Positions 1-12,618 are shown, counted from the first letter of the stretch. The stretch is 64,000 bases of DNA from Cannabis sativa (GCF_029168945.1 NC_083607.1:43261257-43325256); one strand, 5' to 3'. The notes: generated by a model not told the origin, from the sequence alone. Numbers and translations: made by a program.

Positions 1-271
1 GATCGTGAAGAAAGACATTCAACAAGAAGGAGTTTCAGCACTAAAGAAGGAGAGAAAGAGATCCAGGTTCATATATTGATAATGCTCTGCTACAGAAAGG
101 AATCAAGGGCTAGATATCTGAGTGGAAGGAGTCATTATATTCCGCTGCACCCAATGTAAGGTTTCTAATACTATATATGTGTTTATTTCATAATTGTTTT
201 AGAAGTTCACATTTAGGGTGTTAATCAACATACTTGTGAGTAGATCTAAGATCTTGGTAAAATAATTACCA
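1..271 (+). repeat. Ty1/copia LTR, 3'-terminal fragment
   Basis: The first 271 bases match, with substitutions, the 3' end of the large copia LTR found in reverse orientation at 47333-49249, and also 1489-1811. Shared landmarks are the stretch around the CTCTGCTACAGAAAGGA motif, the ATATGTGTTTA stretch and the terminal GGTAAAATAATTACCAACA. The fragment ends in CA, as LTRs do, at 271. Its 5' part lies outside the window. The identification rests on the internal repeat comparison. Confidence 0.7.
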
Positions 272-275
272 ACAC

Positions 276-951
<676 letters not shown>

Positions 952-952
952 G

Positions 953-1811
953 TCATGGTCCCGACACTAACTGGGATAATATTGTGTTGTAGTCTCAATT
1001 AATTAGTTTTAATTAATCAATTAGAATTGTAAATAATGCTATGTCTTATTTGTGAATTTTCACCAAGGAAGGACTTAATTAATATTGAGAAGAAAGGAGA
1101 ATTCAAAGTTTATTTATTAATTAAAAGACCTTGGAGGGTCTAATTAATAAATATATTTAAATAGATGGAATTAGTATTTAAATAACTAGAGCAAAAAAAT
1201 AGTATTATTGAAGAAAGACAAGTTTGTTTCATTAAGGAAACAAAATAATGGCAAAATTCTAACTCATGGGCTTCGCTAAGAAGATCAGCCATGAGATGAA
1301 TTATAAGCCATTTGATCTTTCTAATCAACCCATTAAGCTCTAATCCTAAACCTAATGAATCGCTATAAATAGAAAAGTATAGATCATATTTTCATAAGAC
1401 TTCAGTCTCTTTTGTCAGGCAACTAGAAAATAGAAAGAGAGCTTCTTCTTCCAATTTTTGAAATTATTCTTCTTCTCTACTGAATAATTTGAAGTCCACG
1501 TTGATTGAGAGTATGCCCACTCATGTCAAAGCAATACCTAGTATAGTGTGGAAGACTGTGTCTAACCAAACTAAAGGAGAGAAGATCCAAGTTCAGATCT
1601 TGATAATGCTCTGCTATAGAAAGGAATCAAGTGCTAGAGATCTAAATGGAATGAGTCATTATTATTATGCTGCCATCAATGTAAAGATTTCTTAATCTAT
1701 CATGTGTTTATTTCATTATTTTAAGAAATTCAAGTTTAGAATGCTAGATTATAGAATTATAATCAACATACATATTAGTAAATCTAGATCCTGGTAAAAT
1801 AACTTCCAACA
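953..1811 (+). repeat. Ty1/copia LTR, 3' part with promoter
   Basis: This follows the minus-strand sequence of the copia LTR at 47333-49249 from its TCATGGTCCC landmark onward. It continues through a TATA box (1362-1372) and the CTCTGCTATAGAAAGGA stretch to a CA terminus at 1811. The 5' half of the LTR is missing, replaced by the Tekay-type LTR fragment at 276-951. It may be a solo LTR or one end of a rearranged element. No target duplication can be read because the 5' boundary is lost. Confidence 0.65.
1362..1372 (+). promoter_or_regulatory. TATA box of copia LTR
   Basis: GCTATAAATAG. The equivalent TATA element in the homologous LTR is at 47781-47792 on the minus strand. In both copies it lies about 450 bases before the LTR 3' end, which supports its being the LTR promoter. 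Confidence 0.6.
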
Positions 1812-1816
1812 CAGAA

Positions 1817-2086
1817 TTATCCCATGCCTTAGTAGCTACTCTTCATCTACTTCAGAGAGAGGATCCTAATGTTTTAAAGCTTCTTCGTGATGAAAAAGAA
1901 GAATTTCTTGCTCAAATTCTGAAACTTGAAAGGTTGAACAACTCTTCCAGTGAAGGAGCTATTGAGTTTAGATCCAGAACTTTCCTTCCAGCTGCTCAAC
2001 CAGTTACGAAATCTTCTCTTCCAGAATCCTGGGTAGAACTGGCTACAGATGCCCCCACACTTCTAGACACATCTATCAAGCACTGA
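1817..2086 (+). pseudogene. Unidentified C-terminal reading frame, possible old Tat antisense ORF
   Basis: A frame without its own start runs open for 89 codons, from just after the copia LTR end to a TGA at 2084-2086. The product is hydrophilic, Glu/Lys/Leu-rich near its start (LLRDEKEEFLAQILKLERL) and contains a PESWVELA stretch near its end. I do not recognise a domain. It lies between the pol remnant of the old minus-strand Tat element and its expected 3' end, on the plus strand. That is where the younger Tat element at 4733 carries its extra antisense ORF, so it may be the tail of the equivalent ORF. This is positional inference; no clear sequence match to 5863-8679 was seen. Confidence 0.3.
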
Positions 2087-3645
2087 CCTAACTTATCTTT
2101 ATTGTTTCTTTCCTTGAATTTGGGGGATAAAGATCCCCCTTTTATTTGGGTGGAGACAATATTATAATACCCTTGTCATGGGGGTTTCTTTGATATGAAT
2201 ATTTTGCCTCCATATTATTAAAGATTTGAACAACTTTTATTTATCATATCATTATCGTTTAAATTCATTTAGCATATTACTACTTAAATGAATTTTCATT
2301 TGCTAAGTTAGCTTACTTCTAAATTCCTTGAGGTTCCGGTTTTAACGATTGGACCTTAGGATTTCAATTTTTATACTTAAGGTTTAACTTTTTGCTTTTA
2401 ATAAGTTGTTTACTTCCAGGTTCCTTAGGATCCTAGTTCCAATGGCCTGGACCTTGGGATTTCAACATCTTTATTATTTTTGAAAAAAATAACAAAAATT
2501 GCTTAATTCTGGATTCCCTAAGGTAGGGGTGAGCAAAAAATCCAAGAAACTGACCGAACCGAGTACACCGACCGTCCAAACACCGAAAAAACCGAAAAAA
2601 CCACCTTCAGTTAAAACCCTCTTAACATGGTCGGTTTTAGTGTCAATGGCAAATCGACCGATTAAACCGAGAACCGACCGAACATATATATTATATAATA
2701 CATATTATTTTTATACATATTTAATATACAATTTAAAGTTTCAATTATTCATTACTTTATTTTACTATAATTTGATGCATTTACGTATTATATACACACA
2801 TTCATAAAATAATACGAGTTTTTTAATATAACTCATTACCATATTAGTAGCACAAATAACTTGAACAAATTTTTAAAAAATATTTTACATTATTTATTTA
2901 ACTAAGAAAGTTTTATTTTTAAATTATATGATATTTGATACAATACTCTAATTTTTTAGTTTTCAAATATTTATAAAAAAAATTAAAACTTATTTTTTAA
3001 AAAAAAAAAATAGAGTTCGGTTTGGTAGGTTTAAACCAACCAAATCGTGAATTAAAACATTCAGTTTTTTATATTTTTATAATGGACGGTCGGTTTTGGG
3101 ATTAGAACCATAAAAAGCAAAAACCAAATTTTGGATTTTTTGTGTGTAAAAAACCGACCAAAACGACTGTTACTCACCCCTACCCTGAGGTTTGGTTCCA
3201 AGGTCCTAAATCTCTTGGGTTTCAGCTTTATTTTCCTTTTTGAAGCCTGAAATTCTTAGCGATTGGTCACCCTAGATTGACTATTTTTTAAGCCTAAACT
3301 TCTTTGTGATTGGTCAACCTGGATTGACTTAGCAAATCTATTGATCTTAGGTATGGTAATCTAGCAACTTACTTTTGGTTCCTTGAGGCTCCAATTTCAA
3401 GCGATGCTTTCTACTCCCATACTGATTAATGTTGATCCACATGTTGTAATTTATAGAGATAACTAATATATGCTACCCCCAAGTGATCTGAGAGTTTGGA
3501 CTCTTGGTCACTTAAAATTGTTACAATACAACAAAAAATTACAAGACTTTAAATCTACTTTGAAATATCCTCTGTTTTTATATAAATATTTCCTGCCCAA
3601 AGGCGTACATGGAAAAAAGTAAAGAAAAAAAATGCAAAAAAATAA
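2087..3645. repeat. Diverged short tandem units of old Tat element, interrupted by a MITE
   Basis: Apart from the MITE at 2524-3182 this stretch has no gene. It contains variants of a unit with GAGGTTCC/AGGTTCC, GGACCTT and GGGATTTCA at about 2325-2375, 2415-2470 and 3185-3225. A second pair of units of roughly 45 bases lies at 3243-3287 and 3290-3331, each with GATTGGTCA followed by TAGATTGACT or TGGATTGACT. Tandem repeats between pol and the 3' LTR are a known habit of Tat/Ogre elements. The unit boundaries given are by eye. Confidence 0.45.
2524..3182. mobile_element. hAT-like MITE with 8-bp target duplication
   Basis: A 659-bp AT-rich segment bounded by terminal inverted repeats TAGGGGTGAG...CTCACCCCTA. 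It is flanked by CCCTAAGG (2516-2523) and CCCTGAGG (3183-3190), an 8-bp target duplication with one mismatch. Inside each end are ACCGA/CGGTCGGTTTTG-type repeats. The TIR start and 8-bp duplication are typical of non-autonomous hAT elements. No transposase is encoded. It lies in noncoding DNA of the old Tat element, so it is younger than that element. Confidence 0.85.
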
Positions 3646-3649
3646 AAGG

Positions 3650-4727
3650 ATCTGGCCACCTCCAATTACTAATACTATCGACGTACGTCATCTACATTCC
3701 ATGCTCGTGGAACTTCAGATCCATCAAGTCTTTTGAGTTGAAACATTTCATCACACACCTTATGTTGTATTTCATATGGCCCTTTCTAGTTAGTTCTAAG
3801 AACCCCCACTCCTGACTCCTAAGATGTCGAAAACACTCTTCTCAAGACAAGGTCGCCAACTTTAAACTTCTAGCTTTTGACTTTTAAGTTGAAGTGCAGG
3901 GCAATTTGTCCTTGGTACATTTTGAGTTGGACTTGTGATTGCTCCTAGAGTTCTTCAATCAAATCTAATGATTCTTGAAGTAAAGCATGATTCCAGGTGG
4001 GATTATAAGTCTCTCTTCTATGAGAAGTACAATGTTCTCTACTAGGATTATTACTTCGCATCCGTCAAAGTCCTTTCTATGGTCTGGTATGCCCAAAGAA
4101 CTCTTGGAAGCTCTTCCTACCAGTGAGCTTTGCATGCCTGAAACTTTTTCTTCAACGTGGTCTTTAAAATCTTGTTAACAACTTCCACTTGTCTATTTGC
4201 ATGTGGTCTAGTCACAGCTGAAAAACTCTTTATAATTCTGTGCTTGACACAAAAATTAGTGAATTGATCACTATCAAATTATCTTCCGTTGTCGGACACA
4301 ATTTTGTGTGGAAGTTCGTAACAACATACTATGTTTTTGATAACGAAGTCCAAAGCCTTCTTGGAGGTGACTGTGTTCATAGGTTCTGCCTCAACCCATT
4401 TGGTTAAGTAATCAACAGAGATAATGGTGAATTTGACTCCTCCTTTTCACGTTTGAAGAGAGCCTACTAGATCAATTCCTCAAACATCAAAAGGCCATGG
4501 ACTATTCATCAAGGCTATTTCTGTTGGTAGAGCTCTTGGAACCTTTGAATAACGCTGGCACTGTTAACATTTTTAGGCGCAGTCAATACAATCCTTCTTC
4601 ATAATTGGCCAAAAATATCCTTGTTGGATGATCTTTTTGGAAAAAACTTGGTCTAGATATATGATCTCCCCATAAACCTTCATGTATTTCATGAATTGCA
4701 GTGCTTATTTTGGTTTCAGCTATACAT
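3650..4727 (-). pseudogene. Old Tat-type pol remnant: integrase and C-terminus
   Basis: The minus strand is homologous, with many stops and frameshifts, to the integrase and C-terminal region of the younger Tat element (8817-9957). It retains nucleotide blocks for the pol C-terminus (about 3650-3700), the integrase core (about 4200-4520) and the start of the zinc-binding region. At the right edge it translates as LRCIAETKISTAIHEIH, matching LRCVSDPEAKQIMLEVHEG of the younger copy. The sequence breaks at CTCAG (4728-4732) and resumes after 15599, where the younger Tat element is inserted. Confidence 0.85.
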
Positions 4728-4732
4728 CTCAG

Positions 4733-5477
4733 TGTTGATCGAGGTTTTCAGCAACCAATATAATAATAATATTTAGAAAAGCTGTAAGAAGTTGATGCAC
4801 GAGATTTTTACATGGTTGGGGCATTAATGAGCCTTAGTCCACGAGTCTGTATATTTATGAGAGTATTTATTACAAAGAATGTTCTTCGTGGTTTTTCTCT
4901 CTAGTTCTTATGGAACCCAGAATTCTCGACCCCTGCCTTAATCAGTTTGGGGGGTATTTATAGTGTTTTTGTGGGGTGATCCCCAGAATTGAGGTACACG
5001 TCTTTCTGTAATATTTAGTAAAGGCATAAATTCCCAATGAATACATCATAGGAAATGCATGGTCTAATCCCTAGGCTTTTTAGGGGTTTAATGGATGTAA
5101 TCCATTATCCTTTCTTGACTGATGTGATTTCTCATAAAGTAGTTGTTACTAAGCTCATTAATCATAGCGTAGTAGCTGCAGAAGGGGGGTTACGCCATCA
5201 GAATTTAATACTTATGGTAGTTTCAATACGCCTTCTCCCATGCGGCATTAAATGCGAGGTGACTGTTCACATAGGATTGGATACCTCCCGGAGGTGCTTC
5301 GTTGTAGCCTTGTTCTCTGGGAGTATATGAAACCTTCATGCCTACTCCGGGAGGCATGTTGAATGCTGATCCTTTTGATTAAGGAGGCTTAGTCGAATTA
5401 TCTCAAAGTCTTGCTTCTTCAGCCCACGTGTCACAGTCCGGTTGGTCCACATATTATGGTCTACTCTGGGTTGAATG
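4733..5477 (-). repeat. 3' LTR of the Tat element
   Basis: On the plus strand it begins TGTTGATCGAGG directly after CTCAG. It aligns to 14876-15594 throughout, with a 20-30 bp stretch near 5252-5280 missing from the other LTR. The last 18 or so bases (after 5459) diverge from the 5' LTR end, so the inner boundary is approximate. It carries the TATA-like element at 4953-4963 (minus) and a CCCACGTGTCA G-box near 5423-5433. Confidence 0.85.
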
Positions 5478-5862
5478 TTGAACTACTGGGGATAACTTTG
5501 CCTGAGTTTGATGTGTCATGCGTTAAATTCCTCTTTTTTGTGTCTTGATTGCTCCTTTTTACTACGTTTCTTTTGAGGAATCGCGTTTACCTTTCGCAAT
5601 AATGCCTTTAGGGCTTAGAGTAGTTCATGCTTTCTCAGCTTCGCCTTTTTTCCCTTTTTCCTCTTTCCTTTTGCAATGTCACTGCCTTTAGGATTTTTGC
5701 ACCCGATGCTTGCCAAGGAAAGTCTCTTGGGGTTTCTTTATTTGGCAAGCGTCCGGAGGGGGCCTCTTTCAAGCTGTTAGGGGACCCCCATTCCCTTTTT
5801 TAAACATTAGGGTTTGGTTTGGGGCCTAACTGCTGGTTTTTCTCAATTTTTTCAGAACCAAA

Positions 5863-8679
5863 ATGTCTGCTTCTGCATCTAGCTCCAAGTCTTCCAAGAA
5901 GGGGGCGGTTCAACTAGCCACCCTGGAAGAGGTCATGAGGGGTCCCGTGGCTCAGGAGAATTTTAAGTCTCGTGCCAACGGTTGGGAGGCGAACGAGCTC
6001 CACTCTACACTGACTTGTGCCCACCAGCTTGAAAAGATCGTGACGGTGGCAGGCATCAAGCCATCAGCCTGTGGGACCTTCCATCGGCTGCCTCGGGAAG
6101 AGGAGACACCCAATCACAACTATGGGGACTTCGGAGCTTGGAGCCAGACCCATATGATGTCCGGGGCTATGCTCCCTCTTCAGGACTATTTTGTTAATTT
6201 TTTAGTTTTTGTTGGCCTCGCGCCGTATCAACTGATTCCCCAAGCATACCGCCTGCTTTCAGGCTTATTCATTTTGTACGCTGCCTGGAGCTGGGGTTCG
6301 CCCAGTCCGACTGAAATTTTATATTTTTACAAACTTGTATCCGTCCCCAAGAAGGGGGACAAATTTAAAGATGGATTTTATGGACTTCGGTCCCACCCTT
6401 TGAATGAGGGCTCACTCCCTTTTAATTAACAGAAGCACGTGAAGGAGTACCGCCACCACTTCTTCTTTTCCCCCGGTTTCCAGGCCATGGACCGCCCGGA
6501 ACTTCTTACGGAGTGGGTTAGGATCCCTCCATACCTACGGACCACACCTACTCAAGTATTCCTCCAGCAGGCTAAGACTTTCTCTACCTATGACAAGAAG
6601 GCCCTCAACGTTGGTGACTTAGTCACGACAGAGAACTGTCGAAAAGCAAAGCTGATATCCGAGAGTCAGTCGGTGGATGACTTTAACCTTTCCAAGGTCA
6701 TCTGTCCAAACGTAAGGACTCCGGCCGCGGAAAGGGCGCTCCGGGTAGATATAATTACTTCGGCTGATGAGCGGTATCAGGAGTATCTCTTCAGGAGGGA
6801 ACGGGAGCTGGCTTACATTAAGGCCCAGGATGCAGCTGGGAGGACCCTTCGCTTGGAAGCTGCCCCAGGGCAGAGGCCCTCCAGGCCTAAGCCTTCGGTT
6901 TCGGTTCCTAACACTGGTGCTCCAGATGCCAGTACTTCAGGTTCCGGTAAGTCTCCTATAGTAATTCATCATGTCCCCTTTGTCCGAGAGTATACCCAAT
7001 GTAGGCCCATAGGATTCGATGAACGCCTTTGTAAGTTTAGGATGCCTTCCACCCGGTGGGGGTATCATGCCAAAGAATACTTTTTTTCCCACTTGGGCCA
7101 TTTCTTGGGTCGGTCCCGGATGGGCCCTGGACTTCCTGCACCCATTCCCTTGGATCATTCAGCCCACTTATCCTCCAGCTGGTTTCTCCCCTCGGACAGC
7201 TTTCTTGGGGATGACGAAGCCAGCACTGTAGTTCAAGATTTTGCTAGGGCTGAATTAGAGAGTCGGGTAGGATTAGCTTTATTACTTTGTTGTTGGGCGC
7301 GTGCCTTATGATTATTCTAACACTTTGTTTATTTCCTTGTTGTAGCAGCCAAGCCAATGGAAGATCTCCTGGCTACCCTTGCCGAGGCCTACAGCCCGGA
7401 TGCTTCTCTACCTCCGGCTTCATCCCAACTGGTGACTCTCAGGAGGTCATCGTCCAGCGCCCCCTTGGGCACAATAGTCTTGGTAGATGAGGAGGGGGAA
7501 GTTAAGGAGGATGAGGGCGAGATTGCAGCCGCCCTTGAGCGCAAGCGGAAGGGAAAGATGGTCGAGGTCGAGTCTTTCAAGAGGCCCCGATGGAGGGATA
7601 CTCTGGCTGTCAGCACTGACTCTGGGATTCCTTCTGCAGCGGAGGAGTACACTGTGCCGCATGGCATCGTTCTCACCCCGGTTCCCCCAGACGAAGAAAG
7701 GCAAATGCTTCGCGTCGTCAAACATAACTATGCCCTGGACGAGTTCAGTCGGGGACATGCTGAGGTGGAGGCCCTGAAGAAGATCTTGCGGGAGGAGCAA
7801 TATAACACCTTGCGCGAGGACGCTTTCAGGAATCCTTGGGACCTGAACATGGACCCTCTGACGGATTGGTTCAACCGCTTCATCGGGCCTATTCTTGCTC
7901 CCTTCGCCTCAGAGTTGACCAGCCAGTTTGTCTCACATCTGACTCAATTCCTAGCCATGAGATGCGCTGCTTGCGCCTCACTGAACTCGGTTTACCAAGC
8001 TCAGGACATCAGTGCTGTCCTGGATGCAGTGAGTTTTTGCGATTCATTATTTTCTTTTCACTTCTGTCTTGTCTCAATGTATCTGATTTCATTTTTGTTT
8101 ATTTTCCCAGATTACCGCAGAGACCGGCCGCCTCTCCAAGACCCTGATTGATCATGGGTTCGTCATGTTCGAATTTGGGGGCATAGACGAGGCCGTGAAG
8201 ATTTTGCAGGACTTCTCTGTCGAAAGGAGTGCGTTGCGGGAGGAGGCCCAGCAGAGGGAAGCTCAAGCAGAGGCGAAACACCGGGAGGAACTGAAGGTGA
8301 AGGGTGAGGCTACTGCCAAGGCTAAGCACGAGCTTCGGGAAGCCAGGGAGGCCATGAATGAGATAACCGTCAAGTTGAATCCTTGGAGGAGTTGCACCAG
8401 GTGGACTTGCTATCGACAGCCAACTTGACAGCGGAGGTAAAGGAGCTGAGGGACTTTAAGGACCAAGCCTTGAAGAAGGCTAAAAGGGATGAGCTCCTGA
8501 CTCCCGTCGTCTGCAAGCACTGCGTCAAGCGTTTTGACAATGGCGTTTACATGGCCTGGCAGTCGAATGGCCAGAGCATCAAGCTTGACTTTTATCCCAA
8601 CCCTGAGGAAGCTCTCGTTCGCTTCCGGGAGAAAAAGAAGAGACTTGACGCTTTGCTTGAAGAATGCCGCATCGATTAG
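5863..8679 (+). pseudogene. Antisense extra ORF of Tat element (Transposase_28-like), with introns
   Basis: The frame starts at ATG 5863, seven bases after a good 3' splice site (TTTTTTCAG), suggesting a spliced 5' UTR. The N-terminal part contains LPLQDYFVNFLVFVGLAPYQ and LYFYKLV, resembling the plant Transposase_28 (putative gypsy-type transposon, PF04195) family. A TAA interrupts it at 6427-6429, but the same frame continues (6439 onward) with RPELLTEWVRIPPY. An intron is likely near 7267-7345. A well-supported one is 8029-8110 (GTGAGT...TTTTCCCAG); its 82-bp length shifts the frame exactly as needed to continue into 8111. A charged coiled-coil-like stretch (EEAQQREAQAEAKHREELK) follows. 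A one-base frameshift near 8380 moves into the last part, which ends at 8679 (LDALLEECRID). The function of such ORFs is unknown. It converges with pol, leaving 137 bp between the two stops. Confidence 0.8.
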
Positions 8680-8816
8680 GCCGACCAGTTCAACCAGTTT
8701 ACATTGTGCTTGATTTTGCTTTTACTTTAAGGCATTCAGCTTTATTCAAAATTTAGAGGTTGCATATACTTTTCGGTACAAATTCTCTTAACGAAGCCTA
8801 AGTTTGCATTTTTTGA

Positions 8817-11800
8817 CTATTGGTAATAATTCCGGATATGATCAGCGTTCCAGGCCCTTGGCACAATGGTTCCATCCATTCTTTTTAGCTTGCAGGTCCC
8901 AGAGCCAATCTCATCCTCGATTTCATATGGTCCTTCCCAATTTGGCCCAAGTACCCACACTCCGGGTTCTTGAGTGGCTGGAAAGACCCTTCTTAAGACC
9001 ATATCACCGATAGTAAATTTTCTACTTTTAACCTTAGAGTTAAAGTACTTAGTCACCTTCTTTTGACCAGCCGCCATTCGTATTTGAGACTCATCCCGAA
9101 GTTCCTCAATTTGATCCAACGCTTCTTGTAATAAAGCCTTGTTTGTTGTTGGATCGTAAGTTGTTCTCCTGTGGGATGGGAATAATGTTTCTACTGGGAC
9201 CATTGTCTCACAGCCGTACCATAGAAAATGGTGAGTGGCTGGTCATGGTTCTTGGGGTTGTCCGGTAGGCCCATAACATTCTTGGCAATTCTTCGGGCCA
9301 ATTGTTTTTGCAGGCCAACAACTTTTTCTTTAGGGTGACCTTTAGGATTTTGTTGACCGCTTCTGCTTGTCCGTTTGTTTGCGGCCTTGCCACTGCAGAG
9401 CAGCTTTTAACGACTCCGTGTTGGTTGCAGAAGTTGGTGAATTCTTCGCAGTCAAACTGCCTCTCGTTGTCTGATACTATTTTGTGAGGCAAGCCGTATC
9501 GACATATTATGTTTTTGATAACAAAGTCTAGTGCTTTTTTAGCAATTATAATCTTCATTGGCTCAGCCTTTGTCCACTTCGTGGAGTAGTCTACTGCTAC
9601 TATTGCATACTTTACTCCTCCCTTTCCTGTTGGCAGGGACCCAATAAGATTTATTCCCCAGACCTCAAAGGGCCAGGGACTAGTCATCAGGGTAATTTGA
9701 TTGGGAGGAGCTCTAGGTATGTGCGCGAACCTTTGGCACGAATCACATTTCTGGACGTAGTCCATGCAATCTTTTTTCATCGTTGGCCAGAAGTACCCTT
9801 GTCTCAATATTTTCTTTGAGAGACTTGGGCCTTCTGTATGATCTCCATAGAACCCCTCATGGACCTCTAGCATAATTTGCTTAGCTTCCGGGTCCGATAC
9901 ACACCTTAAATAAGGCATGCTGAGTCCTCTTCGATAGAGAATTTTGTCCATCATCACATAACGGTGCGCTTGATATTATATCCTTCTGGATAGTGCCTTC
10001 TCTTGGGGCAACTCTCCTTTTGTTATGTATTCAATGATGGGGACCATCCAGCTGGGTTCTTGCTCAATTGTTGCTATGGTATTTTTTACTTTGATGCTTG
10101 GCTCCGCCAGGCGTTCCACAGGTACCACCCCCAGTTTCTCAATTTCACTGTCTGAAGCTAACTTAGCCAGACAGTCTACGTGAGCCTTCTTCTCCCTGGG
10201 GATTCTTTCTACTTTATAGTCCGTGAACTCGTGTAGTAGTTCCCGGACTATTGCCACATATGCGGCCATCTTTTCTCCACGCGTCAGATATTCTCCTGAC
10301 ACCTGGTTCAGTACCAGTTGCGAATCGCTGTACATTTCTACTCTCTTGGCCCCTACGATTTTTGCCAATCTGAGTCCTGCTATCATGGCTTCGTACTCGG
10401 CCTCATTGTTAGAAGCTGTGAATTCAAACCGTAGAGCTGCCTGGAGTCAAAGTCCGTTTGGGGATATCATCGCGACCCCTGCTCCGGATCCATTCTCGTT
10501 GGAGGCGCCATCCACAAATACCTTCCATGCTGGGATTGGTGGTGTGGGTATGTTTGCGGTAGCTTCAGCTTCATGGCACTCCGTGATGAAGTCTGCTAGT
10601 GCCTGCCCTTTGATAGAAGTGCGTGGGATGTAGTGTAGATCAAATTGGCTTAGCTCCATTGCCCATTTGAGAAGTCTTCCAGATGCCTCTGGCTTTTGTA
10701 GGACTTGCCGAAGCGGGTGGTTGGTTAATACTTTGACTGGGTGAGCTTGGAAGTAAGGTCTCAACTTTCTCGAGGCCATTAGGAGGTAGAAAACTAGTTT
10801 TTTGATCACCGGGTATCGCGTCTCTGCTCCTATCATGCGCTTGCTGACATAGTACACGGGATGCTGAGTTTTTTCCTCTTCCCGCACTAGGGCCGCGCTA
10901 ACCGCATTCTCAGAGACAACCAAGTATAGGAACAAGTCCTCTCTTAGAACGGTTTTCGATAGGATTGGTGGTTTAGCCATGTGCTCTTTTAGTTTTTTGA
11001 ATGCCTCCTCGCACTCGTCGGACCATTCGAATTTCTGACATTTCTTCAAGATGTTGAAGGGAATGCATTTGTCTGTGGATCGAGAGATAAAACGGCTCAG
11101 GGCAGCAACCTTTCCGGTTAAGCTCTGAACATCTTTGTGTTTCTTGGGGGAAGGCATGGTCAGGAGAGCTTGGATTTTCTCTAGATTTGCCTCAATTCCC
11201 CACTGACTAATAATGAAGCCCCAAAACTTTCCCGACTTAACCTCGAAAGTGCACTTCTTCGGGTTAAGTTTCATTCCGTATCTCCGGACCACTTCGAAGC
11301 ATTCTTCTAGGTCATCCGCGTGGGTAGCGTATGCCTTCGATTTGACGAGCATGTCGTCCACGTATACCTCCATATTTCACCCCAGAAGGCCTTTAAACAT
11401 CTGGTTCACCATTCTTTGGTAAGTTGCACCAGCATTCTTTAGTCCGAAAGGCATGACCAGGTAGCAGTATACCCCCTTATCGGTCCTGAAGCTAGTGCAC
11501 TCTCGATCCGCGATGTGCATCTTGATCTGGTTGTAACCGGCGTATGCATCCATGAAGGACAAAAGCTTGAATCCGGAGGTGGCATCCACCATCTGGTCGA
11601 TTCTTGGCAAGGGGAAACAATCTTTTGGGTAGGCTTTGTTTAGATCGGTAAAATCTATACAAACCCGCCAAGTCCCATTAGGCTTTGGTACCAGCACCGG
11701 ATTAGCCAGCCATTCTGGGTAATACACGTCCCGAATCATGCCACTGGTTAGCAATTTGTCCACCTCTTTCTCTAGAGCTTCAGCCTTCACCGAGTCGAGG

Positions 11801-12618
11801 GGGCGTCTTTTCTGTTGAACTGGTGGCATGTCTGGGTTGACGTTAAGGATGTGGGTTATGACGTGAGGGCTTATGCCGGTCATGTCCTCTTGACACCACG
11901 CAAAAACATCCGTGGCAGCCCTTAGAGTCTTTATTATTTTTTCTTTTTCCTCTGGTTCTAGACTCTTTCCTAGCCGGAGGACCTTGGTGGGGTCGAGGTT
12001 ACACACTGACACTTCCTCGATGTCCTCCATGGGTTCTACAATTTTTTCGGATCCCACACAGGAATCCAACTCATCTTCTTCCGCCATTCCTGGCTCAACA
12101 ATTTCATGGACCATTAGGACGGGTAGGTGGGTATCAACGTTGTAACACTGCCTGGCCTCTCCCTGGTTCCCTTTCACGGTTCTTATTCCAGCCTCCTGAG
12201 TATGGAATTTCAGACACAAGTGCCTAATCGATGTGACTGCACCAAAATCCACCAGGTCCAGTCGTCCGAGGATTGCATTGTAAGTTGTTGGGCAGTCCAC
12301 CACCACAAACGTGCAGTACTTGAAAGTTCTTTGGGGCGTGTCTGGGCACAGGGTGACTGGGAGCCTCACTTTCCCCATTGGGATAAGTGTTGTTCCATTA
12401 AACCCTGTGAGCTGGGAACCGCTTGGTGAAAGATCCCGGTCCGTGAGGCCTATTGCTGTGAAGGCTTCTTTGAATAATAAATTCACAGAACTCTCGTTGT
12501 CAATTAGGATTCTAGCCACAATCTTGTTGGCAATGGGAGTCTCTATGACCAGGGGGTCATGATGAGGGAAGCGCACTGTCTTAGCGTCCTCTTCTGTGAA
12601 TGTAATGGGCTGATCCAT
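8817..12618 (-). pseudogene. pol: Defective pol of the Tat element (protease, RT, two RNase H, integrase)
   Basis: Domains follow the minus strand from 12618. A retroviral-type protease has ARILIDNESSVNLLF (DNES where DTG/DSG is usual). Reverse transcriptase has NGTWRVCIDFTDLNKAYPKD, PFGLKNAGATYQ and the YVDDML active site (about 11360). The usual gypsy RNase H is followed by a second RNase H with VFVDGASNENGSG, SNNEAEYEAM and MYSDSQLV. Integrase has a zinc-binding start and core residues in WPFEVWGINL, IVSDNERQF and QTNGQAEAVN. A C-terminal domain ends HIRNYYQ. Breaks are TGA at 11377 (just before YVDD), TGA at 10447, TAA at 9976, and a one-base loss near 9215. Dual RNase H marks the Tat lineage. 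Confidence 0.92.

Noticed and set aside
2124..2141. Perfect hairpin GGGGGAT-AAAG-ATCCCCC
   Set aside because: A 7-bp stem alone in decayed transposon DNA; no terminator role is meaningful in a plant nuclear context and no second signal supports it.
7019..7721. Several overlapping frames on both strands within the Tat antisense ORF
   Set aside because: Shadow frames of the GC-richer aORF; none has a recognisable domain.
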